This document shows, in pieces, positions 44,098 to 52,883 of a DNA stretch of 64,000 nt. Positions within the stretch are counted from its first letter, which is position 1. Each line of letters opens with the position of its first letter. The notes below the pieces were generated by a model. That model made no database searches. It had not been told where the DNA came from and was given only the letters and a program-made list of their open reading frames with translations. The position numbers were made by a program, and so were the translations under genes. Location: assembly GCA_000961725.1 (NCBI GenBank), contig LADS01000002.1, forward strand, positions 124,001 through 188,000, written 5' to 3'. The DNA comes from Desulfobulbaceae bacterium BRH_c16a. Lineage in GTDB: Bacteria > Desulfobacterota > Desulfobulbia > Desulfobulbales > Desulfocapsaceae.

Positions 44098-45054
44098 ATG
44101 ACACAACATCGCCACGGCATCCTGGTGCTTGCCGCTATCCTGCTGCTTTTTTCACTGACTTCCAGTCTGGCGGCGCTGCAAAGCGAGACCGACCCGGAAC
44201 CGGAAAACACTGTCTGGGCCTGGGCCGACAAGACCGGGAGCCAGCATGCGATCTTTATCAGTCGCCGGGTGGGAACCGAGTGGGAGGAGCCGATACAGGT
44301 TTCCAACAACAAAGGCATCAATGTCGTTCCTTCCGTGACCAAAACAAATGCACAGGATCTTTTTATCGTCTGGTCGGCCTTCAGCGGTCAACAGGCCCAG
44401 CTGCGCTACCGCCAGTACAATGAGGGTGTATGGGGTGAGGAAAAAGAATACTATACCGGTCTCTCCTCCAATACCGCACCTTCGATAAGCATCGATACTT
44501 CGGGAACGGTCTGGCTGGCATGGGCCGGTTTCAACGGCATTTCAGATGAGATATACTATTCCACCTGGGATGGGAATGCCTTCAAGACCGCACAACCTCT
44601 CACCACCAATGACGTCCCGGATATTCAGCCCATCCTCGCGATCGATGAAACAACAGGACAGCCCTGGGTACAATGGCAGCAGTATTCGGAAAAAGGTTAT
44701 ATCGCATTGGAGGCAACCTGGAACGGGTCGGCATGGTCCACGCCGGTTGAGACAACCCCTGCGGCAACGGCTAAACCCCCAGTTGAGGCAACCTCCATCG
44801 ACACAGCCACCCCTGAAGATCTCCGCGTTCTCACTCTGAAAAAAGTTGTCCCAGCCGGAACAGCCGGAACAGCCGGAACAGCCGAAAAAAGCAGCCTGTC
44901 GACTAGAATAGCCGCCAAGAAGACCGGCAGAAAAGGCAACGATCTCGAGATCGAAATTCCCACGTTCGTAAAAAATCCCGAATCCGCCTCGGTCCATATC
45001 CCCGGATACACCATTCAGTCACTGCCTGTCCGGAGCGTAGTCCCCATCAATTAA
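44098..45054 (+). CDS. Exported beta-propeller-like protein of unknown function
   Basis: The 318-residue protein has a signal peptide (HGILVLAAILLLFSLTSSLAA). The mature part (residues 30-215) is made of repeated four-strand units with aspartate/tryptophan marks (TVWAWADKTGSQHAIFISRR; DLFIVWSAFSG...LRYRQY; TVWLAWAGFNG...IYYST; PWVQWQQYSEKGYIALEATW), typical of BNR/sialidase-like propellers. A Pro/Thr/Ala-rich linker (220-275) includes three tandem 9-bp repeats, and a basic tail follows. Probably envelope-associated or secreted. It lies 33 bp upstream of the GDSL hydrolase gene, likely in one operon. Confidence 0.7.
   Translation: MTQHRHGILVLAAILLLFSLTSSLAALQSETDPEPENTVWAWADKTGSQHAIFISRRVGTEWEEPIQVSNNKGINVVPSVTKTNAQDLFIVWSAFSGQQAQLRYRQYNEGVWGEEKEYYTGLSSNTAPSISIDTSGTVWLAWAGFNGISDEIYYSTWDGNAFKTAQPLTTNDVPDIQPILAIDETTGQPWVQWQQYSEKGYIALEATWNGSAWSTPVETTPAATAKPPVEATSIDTATPEDLRVLTLKKVVPAGTAGTAGTAEKSSLSTRIAAKKTGRKGNDLEIEIPTFVKNPESASVHIPGYTIQSLPVRSVVPIN
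44853..44879 (+). repeat. Tandem repeat, three copies of AGCCGGAAC
   Basis: Three perfect 9-bp copies inside the propeller-protein gene encode Ala-Gly-Thr repeats in the linker. A fourth partial copy follows (AGCCGAAAA). Such in-frame repeats change length by slippage without breaking the frame. Confidence 0.85.
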
Positions 45055-45086
45055 TAGTCCAGGCCCAGGTTTCCAATCAGATCAAC

Positions 45087-46109
45087 ATGAATACGAGAGA
45101 AAAAATGGCGACTACCGAACAAATAAAGAAAACCGGAACAAGAACATTCGTCCTGCTGGCGTGCGCTCTCTTACTCTGCCTGGCTCAGGTCGCCAACGGT
45201 GCCAACATCATCGCTTTCGGCGACAGCATCACCGCAGGACACAGCAGCAGGTCAGGCGGATATCCGCCAAAACTCGCCAGCCTGCTGAACGGTAACGAAA
45301 AACCGTCGATTGTCGCCAACTACGGAATCTCCGGCGAAAAAACCCCGGAAGGATTATCCAGATTCGATAGGGTACTCGCCTCCTTTCCTGCCAACATCAT
45401 CCTGATCATGGAAGGGACCAATGACATCCGCGGCGGGATATCGGTAGAAACCACCCAGTTCAACCTGCAGGCCATGGTCAACAAAGCCAAGGCTGCCGGC
45501 GTAACACCGGTGATCGCTACGCTGACCCCAAGCGATCGGAATGGTTCGACAACCCTCATTCCCGAAACCTGGAACCCGATGATCAAAGCCCTTGCCAGCA
45601 GCAACGGCATCAAACTGGCCGACCAGTACGCCGCAATCCTGCCGGTATGGGGTAGTGCCAACGCCGACAGGCTTCATCCGAACGATTACGGCTATCAGAT
45701 TATTGCCGATACCTGGTATGCGGCAATAGCCCCGATGATCACGTCGACAGGGGAAGTGAAAAGCAGCGGCGGCGGTGGCGGCGGATGTTTCATCGCCACT
45801 GCGGCCTTTGGCTCACCGGTTGAAAAGCACGTCGTGCTCCTGAAGGAGTTTCGGGACAGGTGTCTGCTGACCAATTTCCCCGGCCGGCAGTTTGTCGACG
45901 CCTACTACCGTTTCTCTCCGGCCGTAGCCGACTTCATCAGACAGCACGAATATGTAAATCTTGCTGCCAGGATTTGCCTCTATCCCCTGGTTGGGTTGAG
46001 TTATTTCCTGCTCAAGTTTTCTTTACCTGTGCAAATTGCCATGGCGGTTGCGATCGGGGTGGGTCTTGCCCTCTCCGGCCTTGTCTATAGAAGCCGCCGT
46101 CATGTTTGA
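45087..46109 (+). CDS. GDSL/SGNH hydrolase with CFI-box C-terminal module
   Basis: After a signal peptide (TFVLLACALLLCLAQVANG) the 340-residue protein has an SGNH esterase domain: IIAFGDSITAG (catalytic Ser), GISGEKT, MEGTNDIRGG (Asn) and DRLHPNDYGYQ (Asp and His). A glycine linker (SSGGGGGG) leads to CFIATAAFGSPVEKHVVLLKEFRD, the CFI-box, and then a region with two hydrophobic helices (ARICLYPLVGLSYFLLKF and IAMAVAIGVGLALSGLVY) and a basic end (RSRRHV). The CFI-box is a recurrent C-terminal module of exported proteins in Deltaproteobacteria whose role is not settled; sorting or anchoring is suspected. ATG 45105 is an alternative start. Confidence 0.85.
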   Translation: MNTREKMATTEQIKKTGTRTFVLLACALLLCLAQVANGANIIAFGDSITAGHSSRSGGYPPKLASLLNGNEKPSIVANYGISGEKTPEGLSRFDRVLASFPANIILIMEGTNDIRGGISVETTQFNLQAMVNKAKAAGVTPVIATLTPSDRNGSTTLIPETWNPMIKALASSNGIKLADQYAAILPVWGSANADRLHPNDYGYQIIADTWYAAIAPMITSTGEVKSSGGGGGGCFIATAAFGSPVEKHVVLLKEFRDRCLLTNFPGRQFVDAYYRFSPAVADFIRQHEYVNLAARICLYPLVGLSYFLLKFSLPVQIAMAVAIGVGLALSGLVYRSRRHV

Positions 46110-46113
46110 CCGC

Positions 46114-46158
46114 TTTTGCAGGAGGTTATTTCTTTCTTGGGTATAACCTCCTGCAAAA
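46114..46158. terminator. Bidirectional intrinsic terminator
   Basis: Perfect 16-bp arms TTTTGCAGGAGGTTAT (46114-46129) and ATAACCTCCTGCAAAA (46143-46158), with a T-run at either end, between the convergent hydrolase and dgt genes. Both genes end within 30 bp of it. Confidence 0.92.
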
Positions 46159-46185
46159 AACCGGCCTGTGGAGTAGCAAAGCCCG

Positions 46186-47280
46186 CTATTTGACGCTCCA
46201 CGGTTCCGGCAGGAAAATATATTTGTACACCGACAGGGCGTAGCGGTCGGTCATCCCGGCCACATAGTCGCAGACCTTCCGATGGGCCGCCTTTTCATCC
46301 GCCCAATCCTCTTTCCCCACCCCATGTTCCCAGACGCCGTTTCTCAGGCGGACTATGCCGTTCTCAAGAAAATATCGATAGAGATCGGAGACGATCCGCT
46401 GCGCCTTGACAAACTCATTGTGCACCTTGTAGTAGGTATAGACTTTGTCATACAGGAAGGCGCGGAGGTCTGTTATCGCTTCAAGCATCTCGTCGCCTAT
46501 ATGCAGATTGCCGTCATTTGCCGAAAGTGTTTCGACAATCAGATCACGGACCATGGACCCGATGCGTTTGGAGTGCCTTTCACCCACTACCTTTTTAATG
46601 CGTTCGGGCAGGTCGGCTTCTTTCAGAATCCCGGCCCGGAGGGCATCGTCGAGGTCGTGATTGACATAGGCGATAATGTCGGCCAGACGCACCACCTGCC
46701 CCTCAAGAGTTACGGCAATTTCCGACTTTTCTTTCGGCAGAATGTCGGCGCGGCCCTTCGAGTGACGGACTATGCCGTTGCGCACTTCGAACGTAAGATT
46801 AAGACCTTTGCCATTATTTTCGAGAAAGTCGACAACCCGCAGGCTGTGCACATAATGCCTGAAGCCGCTCGGATGCAATTCGTTGAGCATTGTCTCCCCG
46901 GCATGGCCGAACGGGGTGTGCCCCAGATCGTGCCCCAGAGCGATGGCCTCGGTGAGCGGCTCATTCAGACACAGTGCCGATGCGATGGTCCGGGCGATCT
47001 GGGAAACCTCCAGGACATGGGTCAGTCGTGTGCGGTAATGGTCGCCGGTGGGAGCCAGGAAAACCTGGGTCTTATGCTTGAGTCGGCGGAATGTTTTTGA
47101 ATGGGTGATACGGTCCCGGTCGCGTTGAAAAGGGAGGCGAATATCGGACATCTCCTCCTCTTCCTCGACATGACGGCCTGACGAATTTCTATTGAGCGCG
47201 GCAAAAGGCGAGAGGATGAGTTCCTCCCTCTCCTCAAGTTGCTTTTTGATGGATCTACCAACAACCGGTACAAAAGTCAT
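46186..47280 (-). CDS. dgt: Deoxyguanosinetriphosphate triphosphohydrolase-like protein
   Basis: An HD-domain dNTP triphosphohydrolase of 364 residues: RDRITHSKTFRRLKHKTQVF, then GDHYRTRLTHVLEVSQIART (first His), LGHDLGHTPFGHAGE (HD pair), SLRVVDFLEN, and the late aspartate in RLADIIAYVNHDLDDALRAG. It hydrolyses dGTP or other dNTPs to nucleoside and triphosphate, controlling pools. Start 47280 is chosen with AAGAGA upstream; the frame opens earlier, to 47388, with unconserved residues. It has its own terminator shared with the neighbour. Confidence 0.93.
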   Translation of the reverse strand: MTFVPVVGRSIKKQLEEREELILSPFAALNRNSSGRHVEEEEEMSDIRLPFQRDRDRITHSKTFRRLKHKTQVFLAPTGDHYRTRLTHVLEVSQIARTIASALCLNEPLTEAIALGHDLGHTPFGHAGETMLNELHPSGFRHYVHSLRVVDFLENNGKGLNLTFEVRNGIVRHSKGRADILPKEKSEIAVTLEGQVVRLADIIAYVNHDLDDALRAGILKEADLPERIKKVVGERHSKRIGSMVRDLIVETLSANDGNLHIGDEMLEAITDLRAFLYDKVYTYYKVHNEFVKAQRIVSDLYRYFLENGIVRLRNGVWEHGVGKEDWADEKAAHRKVCDYVAGMTDRYALSVYKYIFLPEPWSVK

Positions 47281-47525
47281 AGCATTTCTCTTGTTACTCT
47301 GTTGTATAAAAATATGGACCGCAAACGGCCCTTTTTGTGCCCCGGAGAAGCCACATCCCTTTAAACCATGCCCCGCTTTTGATTTCAATAGGTTGGACGA
47401 TGAAAACGATAATTACTTGACAACCGCACAAAGAGTAAGAACTACTATCATGTAAATGAGGCAGTACCAACGGAACGTTTCCATTTCAAATAATACAGTC
47501 TACTTTCAGCTTGAAGGAGAAGAAA

Positions 47526-48023
47526 ATGGCCCAAATCACTCTCAAAGGCAATGAGATTTCAACTATCGGATATCTCCCCGCAATCGGCGCTCCGGCTCCT
47601 GATTTTAAGCTGGTTAAATCCGATCTCAAAGAAACCGTTCTCGAAGATTACCGTGGCAAAACGCTGGTCCTCAATATCTTCCCGTCAATTGACACAGGCG
47701 TCTGTGCGGCCTCCGTCAGAAAATTCAACAGCGAGGCCGTCAATCGCAAGGACACGGTGGTTCTTTGCGTTTCCGCCGATCTTCCTTTTGCCCATAACCG
47801 CTTTTGCGAAGCCGAAGGACTGAAAAACGTGGTCGCAGCCTCCGTCTTCAGGTCGCCTGAATTCGGCACGAACTACGGACAAACCATTACCAGCGGCGTG
47901 CTTACCGGTCTCCTGGCCAGATCGGTGGTGGTTATCGGTCCGGAGGGCAAGGTCAGATATACCGAACAAGTCCCTGAAATCGGTCAGGAACCAAATTACC
48001 AGGCAGCACTTGACAGCATCTGA
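47526..48023 (+). CDS. tpx: Thiol peroxidase (Tpx-type peroxiredoxin)
   Basis: The 165-residue enzyme reduces peroxides with electrons from thioredoxin. The peroxidatic Cys60 is in SIDTGVCAASVRKF and the resolving Cys94 in HNRFCEAEG, matching the Cys61/Cys95 arrangement of E. coli Tpx. It has the family start ITLKGNEISTIGYLP. AAGGAGAAG lies just before the ATG at 47526; an in-frame TTG at 47511 overlaps that ribosome site and is unlikely. The ogt gene follows 26 bp later on the same strand. Confidence 0.96.
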   Translation: MAQITLKGNEISTIGYLPAIGAPAPDFKLVKSDLKETVLEDYRGKTLVLNIFPSIDTGVCAASVRKFNSEAVNRKDTVVLCVSADLPFAHNRFCEAEGLKNVVAASVFRSPEFGTNYGQTITSGVLTGLLARSVVVIGPEGKVRYTEQVPEIGQEPNYQAALDSI

Positions 48024-48049
48024 CAAACGGGGTCGACAGGCGCAACAGT

Positions 48050-48538
48050 ATGAAATACTATTTTTACTACGACAGTCCCATCGGCAGGATGCTGCTTGTC
48101 GGCACGCAAGGTGTCCTGGAAGAACTCTATTTCCCGAATTCCACGGAAAAGAAGCAGGTGCCGGCGGAATGGCTCAAAGATGAAGCGGTGTTCGAAGAAG
48201 CGCTGCGCCAGTTGAATGAATATTTTGCCGGGGAGCGGCAGGAGTTCTCCCTGCAGCTCGCCCCGGCGGGTACACCGTTTCAGCAGCAGGTATGGCAGGA
48301 ACTTCGCAAGATTCCTTTTGGCGGGACCGCCTGCTACCAGACAATTGCCGAGCGGCTGGGCAAGCCCAGGGCGTGCCGGGCAGTGGGCATGGCCAACGGC
48401 AAAAACCCACTGCCGATCATTATCCCCTGCCACCGCATTATCGGCAAAAACGGCAAGCTTACCGGGTTTGGCGGCGGCCTTGCGGTGAAGCAGCAACTCC
48501 TCGACCTGGAACGCGGTTTGGCTGTCTCTCCCGCCTAG
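48050..48538 (+). CDS. ogt: Methylated-DNA--protein-cysteine S-methyltransferase
   Basis: The 162-residue suicide enzyme transfers alkyl groups from O6-alkylguanine to its own cysteine. The acceptor Cys127 is in IIPCHRIIGKNGKLTGFGGGL, with the Arg-finger region GKPRACRAVGMANGKNPLP before it and an N-terminal RNase-H-like half (SPIGRMLLVGTQGVLEELYF). It follows tpx closely and may be co-transcribed; both protect against chemical damage. It converges with the O-acetylation operon. Confidence 0.95.
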   Translation: MKYYFYYDSPIGRMLLVGTQGVLEELYFPNSTEKKQVPAEWLKDEAVFEEALRQLNEYFAGERQEFSLQLAPAGTPFQQQVWQELRKIPFGGTACYQTIAERLGKPRACRAVGMANGKNPLPIIIPCHRIIGKNGKLTGFGGGLAVKQQLLDLERGLAVSPA

Positions 48539-48556
48539 ATCCTGTAATAGAAAAAC

Positions 48557-49582
48557 TCAGGGAGCAACCGGTATTTGACGCCAGCCGCCGCTACCGGTAA
48601 ACTCCCTTGCGGCAAAACACCAGATCAAAGCTTTTTTGCCGGTCAAATACCCGTCGTCCTGTTTGGCCCTCTGGAAGAGCTTGATGCGGGCGGGAGTCAC
48701 CCCGGATCCGCGAACGCCGAGAAGATCGACGGGAAAGCCGAGTTCTGCCGACAGATGATCGAAGAAGCCCGCACCTTTGGCATGCAGATCGCCACCCGCC
48801 TGAAAGACCAGAGCATGGCTGTCGCCAAGAAGAATGACCGGGCTCTTCATATCGCTCTCCACCGGTTTGCCGTCATCCTTGCCGGTAACCATCGCCAGTT
48901 CCAGTTCTTCCTCCGGTCCCGAGCCGCCGGCCATCTGGGTCAGATCGCCACGGATCGTCACTTTTTGTACTGACTGCTTGTATTGTTTTTTCGCCACATC
49001 GGCATACCAGGCCTCTTTTTTCAGCGCTTCCGCCGCCGCTTTGGCAAAAAGGGCCAGGCCTTCGCCGGAATAATGGGTGTCGGTCCGGCAGTAGAGCTGT
49101 GCTTTATCCCGGTTTTCCTGGAGGGTGGGCAGCAGGTCGATGACCTTCACTCCGCTTGCTGCAAGCTGCTCGTAAAACTCGCGGTAGAGCGCCAGTTCCC
49201 CGGCCGCAGCAGACTGATCGAGTGCCGGCGACAGCTTGTCCGGATAGATCAGGGCCTTGGGCGGAACAGGCATGAGATAGAGGGTAATTCCTCGGTCGGC
49301 CAGGAGTTTATTGTACTCTTCAATAGCCGGAAGCGGGTCGGCACTGCTCTTATCCCTGGCCTGGGAAGCAGTCCCGGCAGCCTCGCCCCAGAATTTGCCG
49401 GCGGCAAGATGCTGGAGCTCCTCCTTGAAAAACAACCAGCCGTCAACTCCGGCAACCACACTGCCGGTATCGCTCTGCTCGACCAGTTGCCGGCTGGTGT
49501 CCCGCAAGCCAGGCGTTGCGGCAAAGGCTGAAACGGCAACAAAGAGTGTCAGTACCGCCACTATCCTAATTATTCTTTTCAT
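48557..49582 (-). CDS. AlgJ/AlgX-like exported O-acetyltransferase-related protein
   Basis: The 341-residue protein has a signal peptide (IIRIVAVLTLFVAVSAFA) and the SGNH-like fold used by AlgJ and AlgX: VAGVDGWLFFKEEL at the N-terminus, LYLMPVPPKALIYPDKL, the catalytic pair in RTDTHYSGEGLALF (Asp-x-His) and the nucleophile in ILLGDSHALVFQ. In alginate producers such proteins transfer acetyl groups onto the polymer in the periplasm. Here it overlaps the upstream paralogue by 17 bp and shares an operon with the AlgI-like membrane protein. Confidence 0.85.
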   Translation of the reverse strand: MKRIIRIVAVLTLFVAVSAFAATPGLRDTSRQLVEQSDTGSVVAGVDGWLFFKEELQHLAAGKFWGEAAGTASQARDKSSADPLPAIEEYNKLLADRGITLYLMPVPPKALIYPDKLSPALDQSAAAGELALYREFYEQLAASGVKVIDLLPTLQENRDKAQLYCRTDTHYSGEGLALFAKAAAEALKKEAWYADVAKKQYKQSVQKVTIRGDLTQMAGGSGPEEELELAMVTGKDDGKPVESDMKSPVILLGDSHALVFQAGGDLHAKGAGFFDHLSAELGFPVDLLGVRGSGVTPARIKLFQRAKQDDGYLTGKKALIWCFAAREFTGSGGWRQIPVAP

Positions 49583-51236
49583 CGATTATTCCCCCCCAGT
49601 TCGGAATTTCCAGCTCCATCATCTCATCATCAAGCGGCGTCCGACGATAGCTGCCGTACTCCCCTTCAACCGCTTCCCACCCCGTCAAAGCCAGGGATAC
49701 GGTGTCGCCGGGACGAAGAAAAGCAAGACCCGTGAGCCGGTTGTCGCGCATCCCCCAGCCATAGACCAGAGCCTGATCGGACGCGAGCTCACGCCCTTTG
49801 CCCTGCAGGTCGACCAGATGCATGGTCAGGATATTATCACGATACGGCACTGCTCCCGGCCGCGGCGAGCGCGAGATCGCGGCAACCACGCCGCTCACCT
49901 GGACACTTTCTCCGGACGGCGCGACATAGAAGCCGTTGTCCTTTTTTTCGCCGAGCTGCAGGTCGATCTTCTTCCAGTCGCCAAAGGACAGTTCCCGCTC
50001 GGCAAACTGCCAGATCACCAGCCGCTTGCCGGCCAGCCGGTCACGGCCGCGGGCCAGCTCCCCGGCCAGCATTTCCCTGGTAACATAGGCACCGCTGTCG
50101 TTTCTGGCAAGAAGGTCGATCGGCTGCTGCAAAAGATGGCTGAGCTGTTCGGCAAGCCCCGCACCGGTTCCCCAGCCCAGTCCGTCGGTCGAATAGATAT
50201 TGGCAAAGGAATCGCCAAGCAGCAATACCGGAGCGTTTCTGTCCGGCTGCCAGAACTCATGCCCATCGGTCGTCACCTGGTTGACCCGCACCTCCTGATC
50301 GGCAAAAAGAGAGGACCTCTCAGGCAGAGTCAGCATCCGTGCGATATCGCCCTGTCCGACCACCGTCTGCGGCTGTGCCTGAAAACCGGCATTGCCCTGT
50401 ACCTCGGGGAACTCTGCCGCGATACGACGGGCAAGATCTGCGGCCACCGCCTCCATCGCCCCGGGCAGCCAATGGGTGTCTGTGACGAGATAGGCATCCC
50501 CGTGTTTTTCGCTAAACTGCGTAAGCACTGGCCTGATGTCGAAGAGTTGCACGCCATTTTCCTGAAGGGAATTGACAAAAGCCTGCCATGAACGGTTGGC
50601 AAGCGGCTGATCGATTGTCCGGGCGGAGAGTGTATCCGGCTGGATGGCGGCTTTTACCGGCACCGGCATGACGATGAGTTGAATCCCTCTCCGGTCCAGC
50701 TGGGCTTTGAAGTCGACAATCGCCGTGACCGGATCGGGCTGTACGGGCTGCTCCCAGAGTTCATGATCCCCGGCCCTCTTCTGCAGCTGATCGGGATCGA
50801 GAAACGGCGGTCCGGTAAGGTACGAAAGACTTGGGGCAAAATGCAGTCGGCCGTCCCGGCCGGGAATCGCCTTTTCATTGCCCTGCCCGAGAAAACGCAG
50901 CATTACATACTGCAGGGGCGGCAGGAAGGCCTTACGCAACAGACTCTGCTCTTCAACCGTGGTTTCCAGGAGATCGATGTTCTCGAGAATAAGATGATTC
51001 CGGCGCTTGATCTCGGCGACGAAAGATCCCCCGAGGTGACTCGCCGGGCCGCCGATCCGGCTAACAGGGAAGACGGCCTGCGCCTTGTCGTATGTAAACT
51101 GACCGATCGGCACCAGAAAGACGGCAACCAGAAAAAAACCGGCCAACACGATAGTCAGTTTCCGGCTGATGACCGTCCTGCCGATCTCTTTTTTGGCGAT
51201 AGCCTCCCTGCTCGGTATCTTTTTTTTCCCGGTCAT
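49566..51236 (-). CDS. AlgX/AlgJ-like membrane-anchored O-acetyltransferase-related protein
   Basis: A 556-residue relative of the previous gene, with an N-terminal transmembrane anchor (LTIVLAGFFLVAVFLVPIGQF) instead of a cleavable signal. The SGNH-like part has IQLIVMPVPVKAAIQPDTL, VTDTHWLPGAMEA and VLLLGDSFANIYSTDGLGWG, with the Ser of GDSF as nucleophile. The C-terminal 120 residues form an additional beta-rich domain, perhaps carbohydrate-binding like that of AlgX (inferred). It starts 15 bp after the MBOAT gene. Confidence 0.85.
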   Translation of the reverse strand: MTGKKKIPSREAIAKKEIGRTVISRKLTIVLAGFFLVAVFLVPIGQFTYDKAQAVFPVSRIGGPASHLGGSFVAEIKRRNHLILENIDLLETTVEEQSLLRKAFLPPLQYVMLRFLGQGNEKAIPGRDGRLHFAPSLSYLTGPPFLDPDQLQKRAGDHELWEQPVQPDPVTAIVDFKAQLDRRGIQLIVMPVPVKAAIQPDTLSARTIDQPLANRSWQAFVNSLQENGVQLFDIRPVLTQFSEKHGDAYLVTDTHWLPGAMEAVAADLARRIAAEFPEVQGNAGFQAQPQTVVGQGDIARMLTLPERSSLFADQEVRVNQVTTDGHEFWQPDRNAPVLLLGDSFANIYSTDGLGWGTGAGLAEQLSHLLQQPIDLLARNDSGAYVTREMLAGELARGRDRLAGKRLVIWQFAERELSFGDWKKIDLQLGEKKDNGFYVAPSGESVQVSGVVAAISRSPRPGAVPYRDNILTMHLVDLQGKGRELASDQALVYGWGMRDNRLTGLAFLRPGDTVSLALTGWEAVEGEYGSYRRTPLDDEMMELEIPNWGGIIDEKNN

Positions 51237-51250
51237 AAATAAAAAAAATA

Positions 51251-52666
51251 TTAAAAATTAAAATATATGAATGGGTTGTATGACTGCATGCTGAGAACCG
51301 AAACAGATACGATAAACACCAGCATCACCGTCGCAACCTTTACCGCACCCATCTCTTTCGACCAGTCCCAGGTCTGGGGCGCGCCCCAGACAACGAGGGC
51401 GGCAATTGCCATGGCCAGCAGGGAATAGGGGGTATAGAGCAGGCCGTCGAGGAGCAGCGACGAGACCGGCACCTCGACCAGGCCGAACATCGAGCCAAGG
51501 TAGTGCAGCGCTCCGGCAAAGGTTTCCGCCCGAAAAAAAACCCAGGCGATGAGCACCAGAACAAAAGTTGCGGCAACTCTCAGCCCTTTTGGCAGCATGA
51601 AATAGAAGGGCTTCCTGCCGATCAGCCGTTCACTGCCGAGGAGAAGGCCGTGGATTGCCCCCCACATCACGAAATTCCAGGAGGCGCCGTGCCACAGCCC
51701 GCCGAGGAGCATGACAATGGCCAGGTTCACCGCCGTCCGGGTCGGACCGTTACGGTTGCCGCCAAGCGGAATATACAGATACTCCCGCAGCCAGGTGGAA
51801 AGAGAAATATGCCAGCGCTGCCAGAACTCGGTGATCGAGGCCGAGCGATAGGGTGAGTCGAAGTTTTTGGCAAAGACGAATCCGAACATCAAGCCGAGGC
51901 CGATGGCCATATCCGAATAGCCGCTGAAATCGAAATAGATCTGGAAGCTGTAGGCGACAATACCGAACCAGCTGTCAAGCCAGTGCAGGGATCCGGCATC
52001 AAAGGCGGTATCGGCGATCTTGCCGCAGGAGTTGGCTAAAAGCACCTTTTTGGCCATACCGAGACTGAAAAAAGCCACTCCTCGGGAAAATTTTTCCAAT
52101 GAGTGCACCCGGGACGCCAGCTGGTCGGCAACTTCCTGAAAGCGGATGATCGGTCCGGCCACGAGTTGCGGAAACATCGAGACAAAACAGGCAAAATCGA
52201 GAAAATTGCGAACGTATTCGCCATTTTTCCGGTAGACATCGATGGTGTAACTCATCGACTGAAAGGTATAAAAGCTGATGCCGAGGGGCAGGAGAAAACT
52301 GAGCACCGGAACCGGATCGAAGCCGTCGATGCCGAGGAGCGTGAAAAGTTGATTGTAACTCTCCAGGGCAAAGCCGGTATATTTAAAAAAACCGAGCAGG
52401 GAGAGATTGCTGAAAATGGAAATCAGCAAAGCCGTCTTTCGTCGCCGCTGACGGTCCGGACCGGAGAGGCCGATCACCAGCCCGCAACAGTAGTCGATCA
52501 GGGTGGAGACGAACATCAACAGGGTAAAAAACGGATTGGACCAGCCATAAAAAATATAGCTGACTGCCGTCAACAGGACATTCTTCCCCCGTTTCGGCAT
52601 GCAGTAGTAGAAAAGCAGGCTCAACGGCAGGAAGTAAAAAAGAAAAATATGTGATGAGAAAACCAT
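51251..52666 (-). CDS. MBOAT O-acyltransferase, AlgI-like
   Basis: The 471-residue polytopic protein has the MBOAT family features: about ten membrane helices, the phrase QLVAGPIIRFQEVADQL, FDFSGYSDMAIGLGLMFGF, NFDSPYRSASITEFWQRWHISLSTWLREYLYIPLGGNR and, with the catalytic histidine, LLGGLWHGASWNFVMWGAIHG. AlgI-type proteins move acetyl groups across the inner membrane for transfer by AlgJ/AlgX. Together the three genes make a polysaccharide O-acetylation unit; no polymer-synthesis genes lie in the window, so the acceptor is unknown. Confidence 0.93.
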   Translation of the reverse strand: MVFSSHIFLFYFLPLSLLFYYCMPKRGKNVLLTAVSYIFYGWSNPFFTLLMFVSTLIDYCCGLVIGLSGPDRQRRRKTALLISIFSNLSLLGFFKYTGFALESYNQLFTLLGIDGFDPVPVLSFLLPLGISFYTFQSMSYTIDVYRKNGEYVRNFLDFACFVSMFPQLVAGPIIRFQEVADQLASRVHSLEKFSRGVAFFSLGMAKKVLLANSCGKIADTAFDAGSLHWLDSWFGIVAYSFQIYFDFSGYSDMAIGLGLMFGFVFAKNFDSPYRSASITEFWQRWHISLSTWLREYLYIPLGGNRNGPTRTAVNLAIVMLLGGLWHGASWNFVMWGAIHGLLLGSERLIGRKPFYFMLPKGLRVAATFVLVLIAWVFFRAETFAGALHYLGSMFGLVEVPVSSLLLDGLLYTPYSLLAMAIAALVVWGAPQTWDWSKEMGAVKVATVMLVFIVSVSVLSMQSYNPFIYFNF

Positions 52667-52883
52667 TGAAAAAGCTGATTGGAATTGGGAAATACGGCAA
52701 CTTCAGGCTGCAAACGGCTCCTAACCTATACTTTTTATTCTGTCGACACAACAATTTTCACATGCTCTCCACCTGCAACGCTTTTAACGATTTCACCTTG
52801 ACCCGGAAATCATCTATGCACTAGCATTAAAAGAGACTTCGAAAAAATCACAGACTACTCTTTTTACAAAAAAGGAGCCCGCC

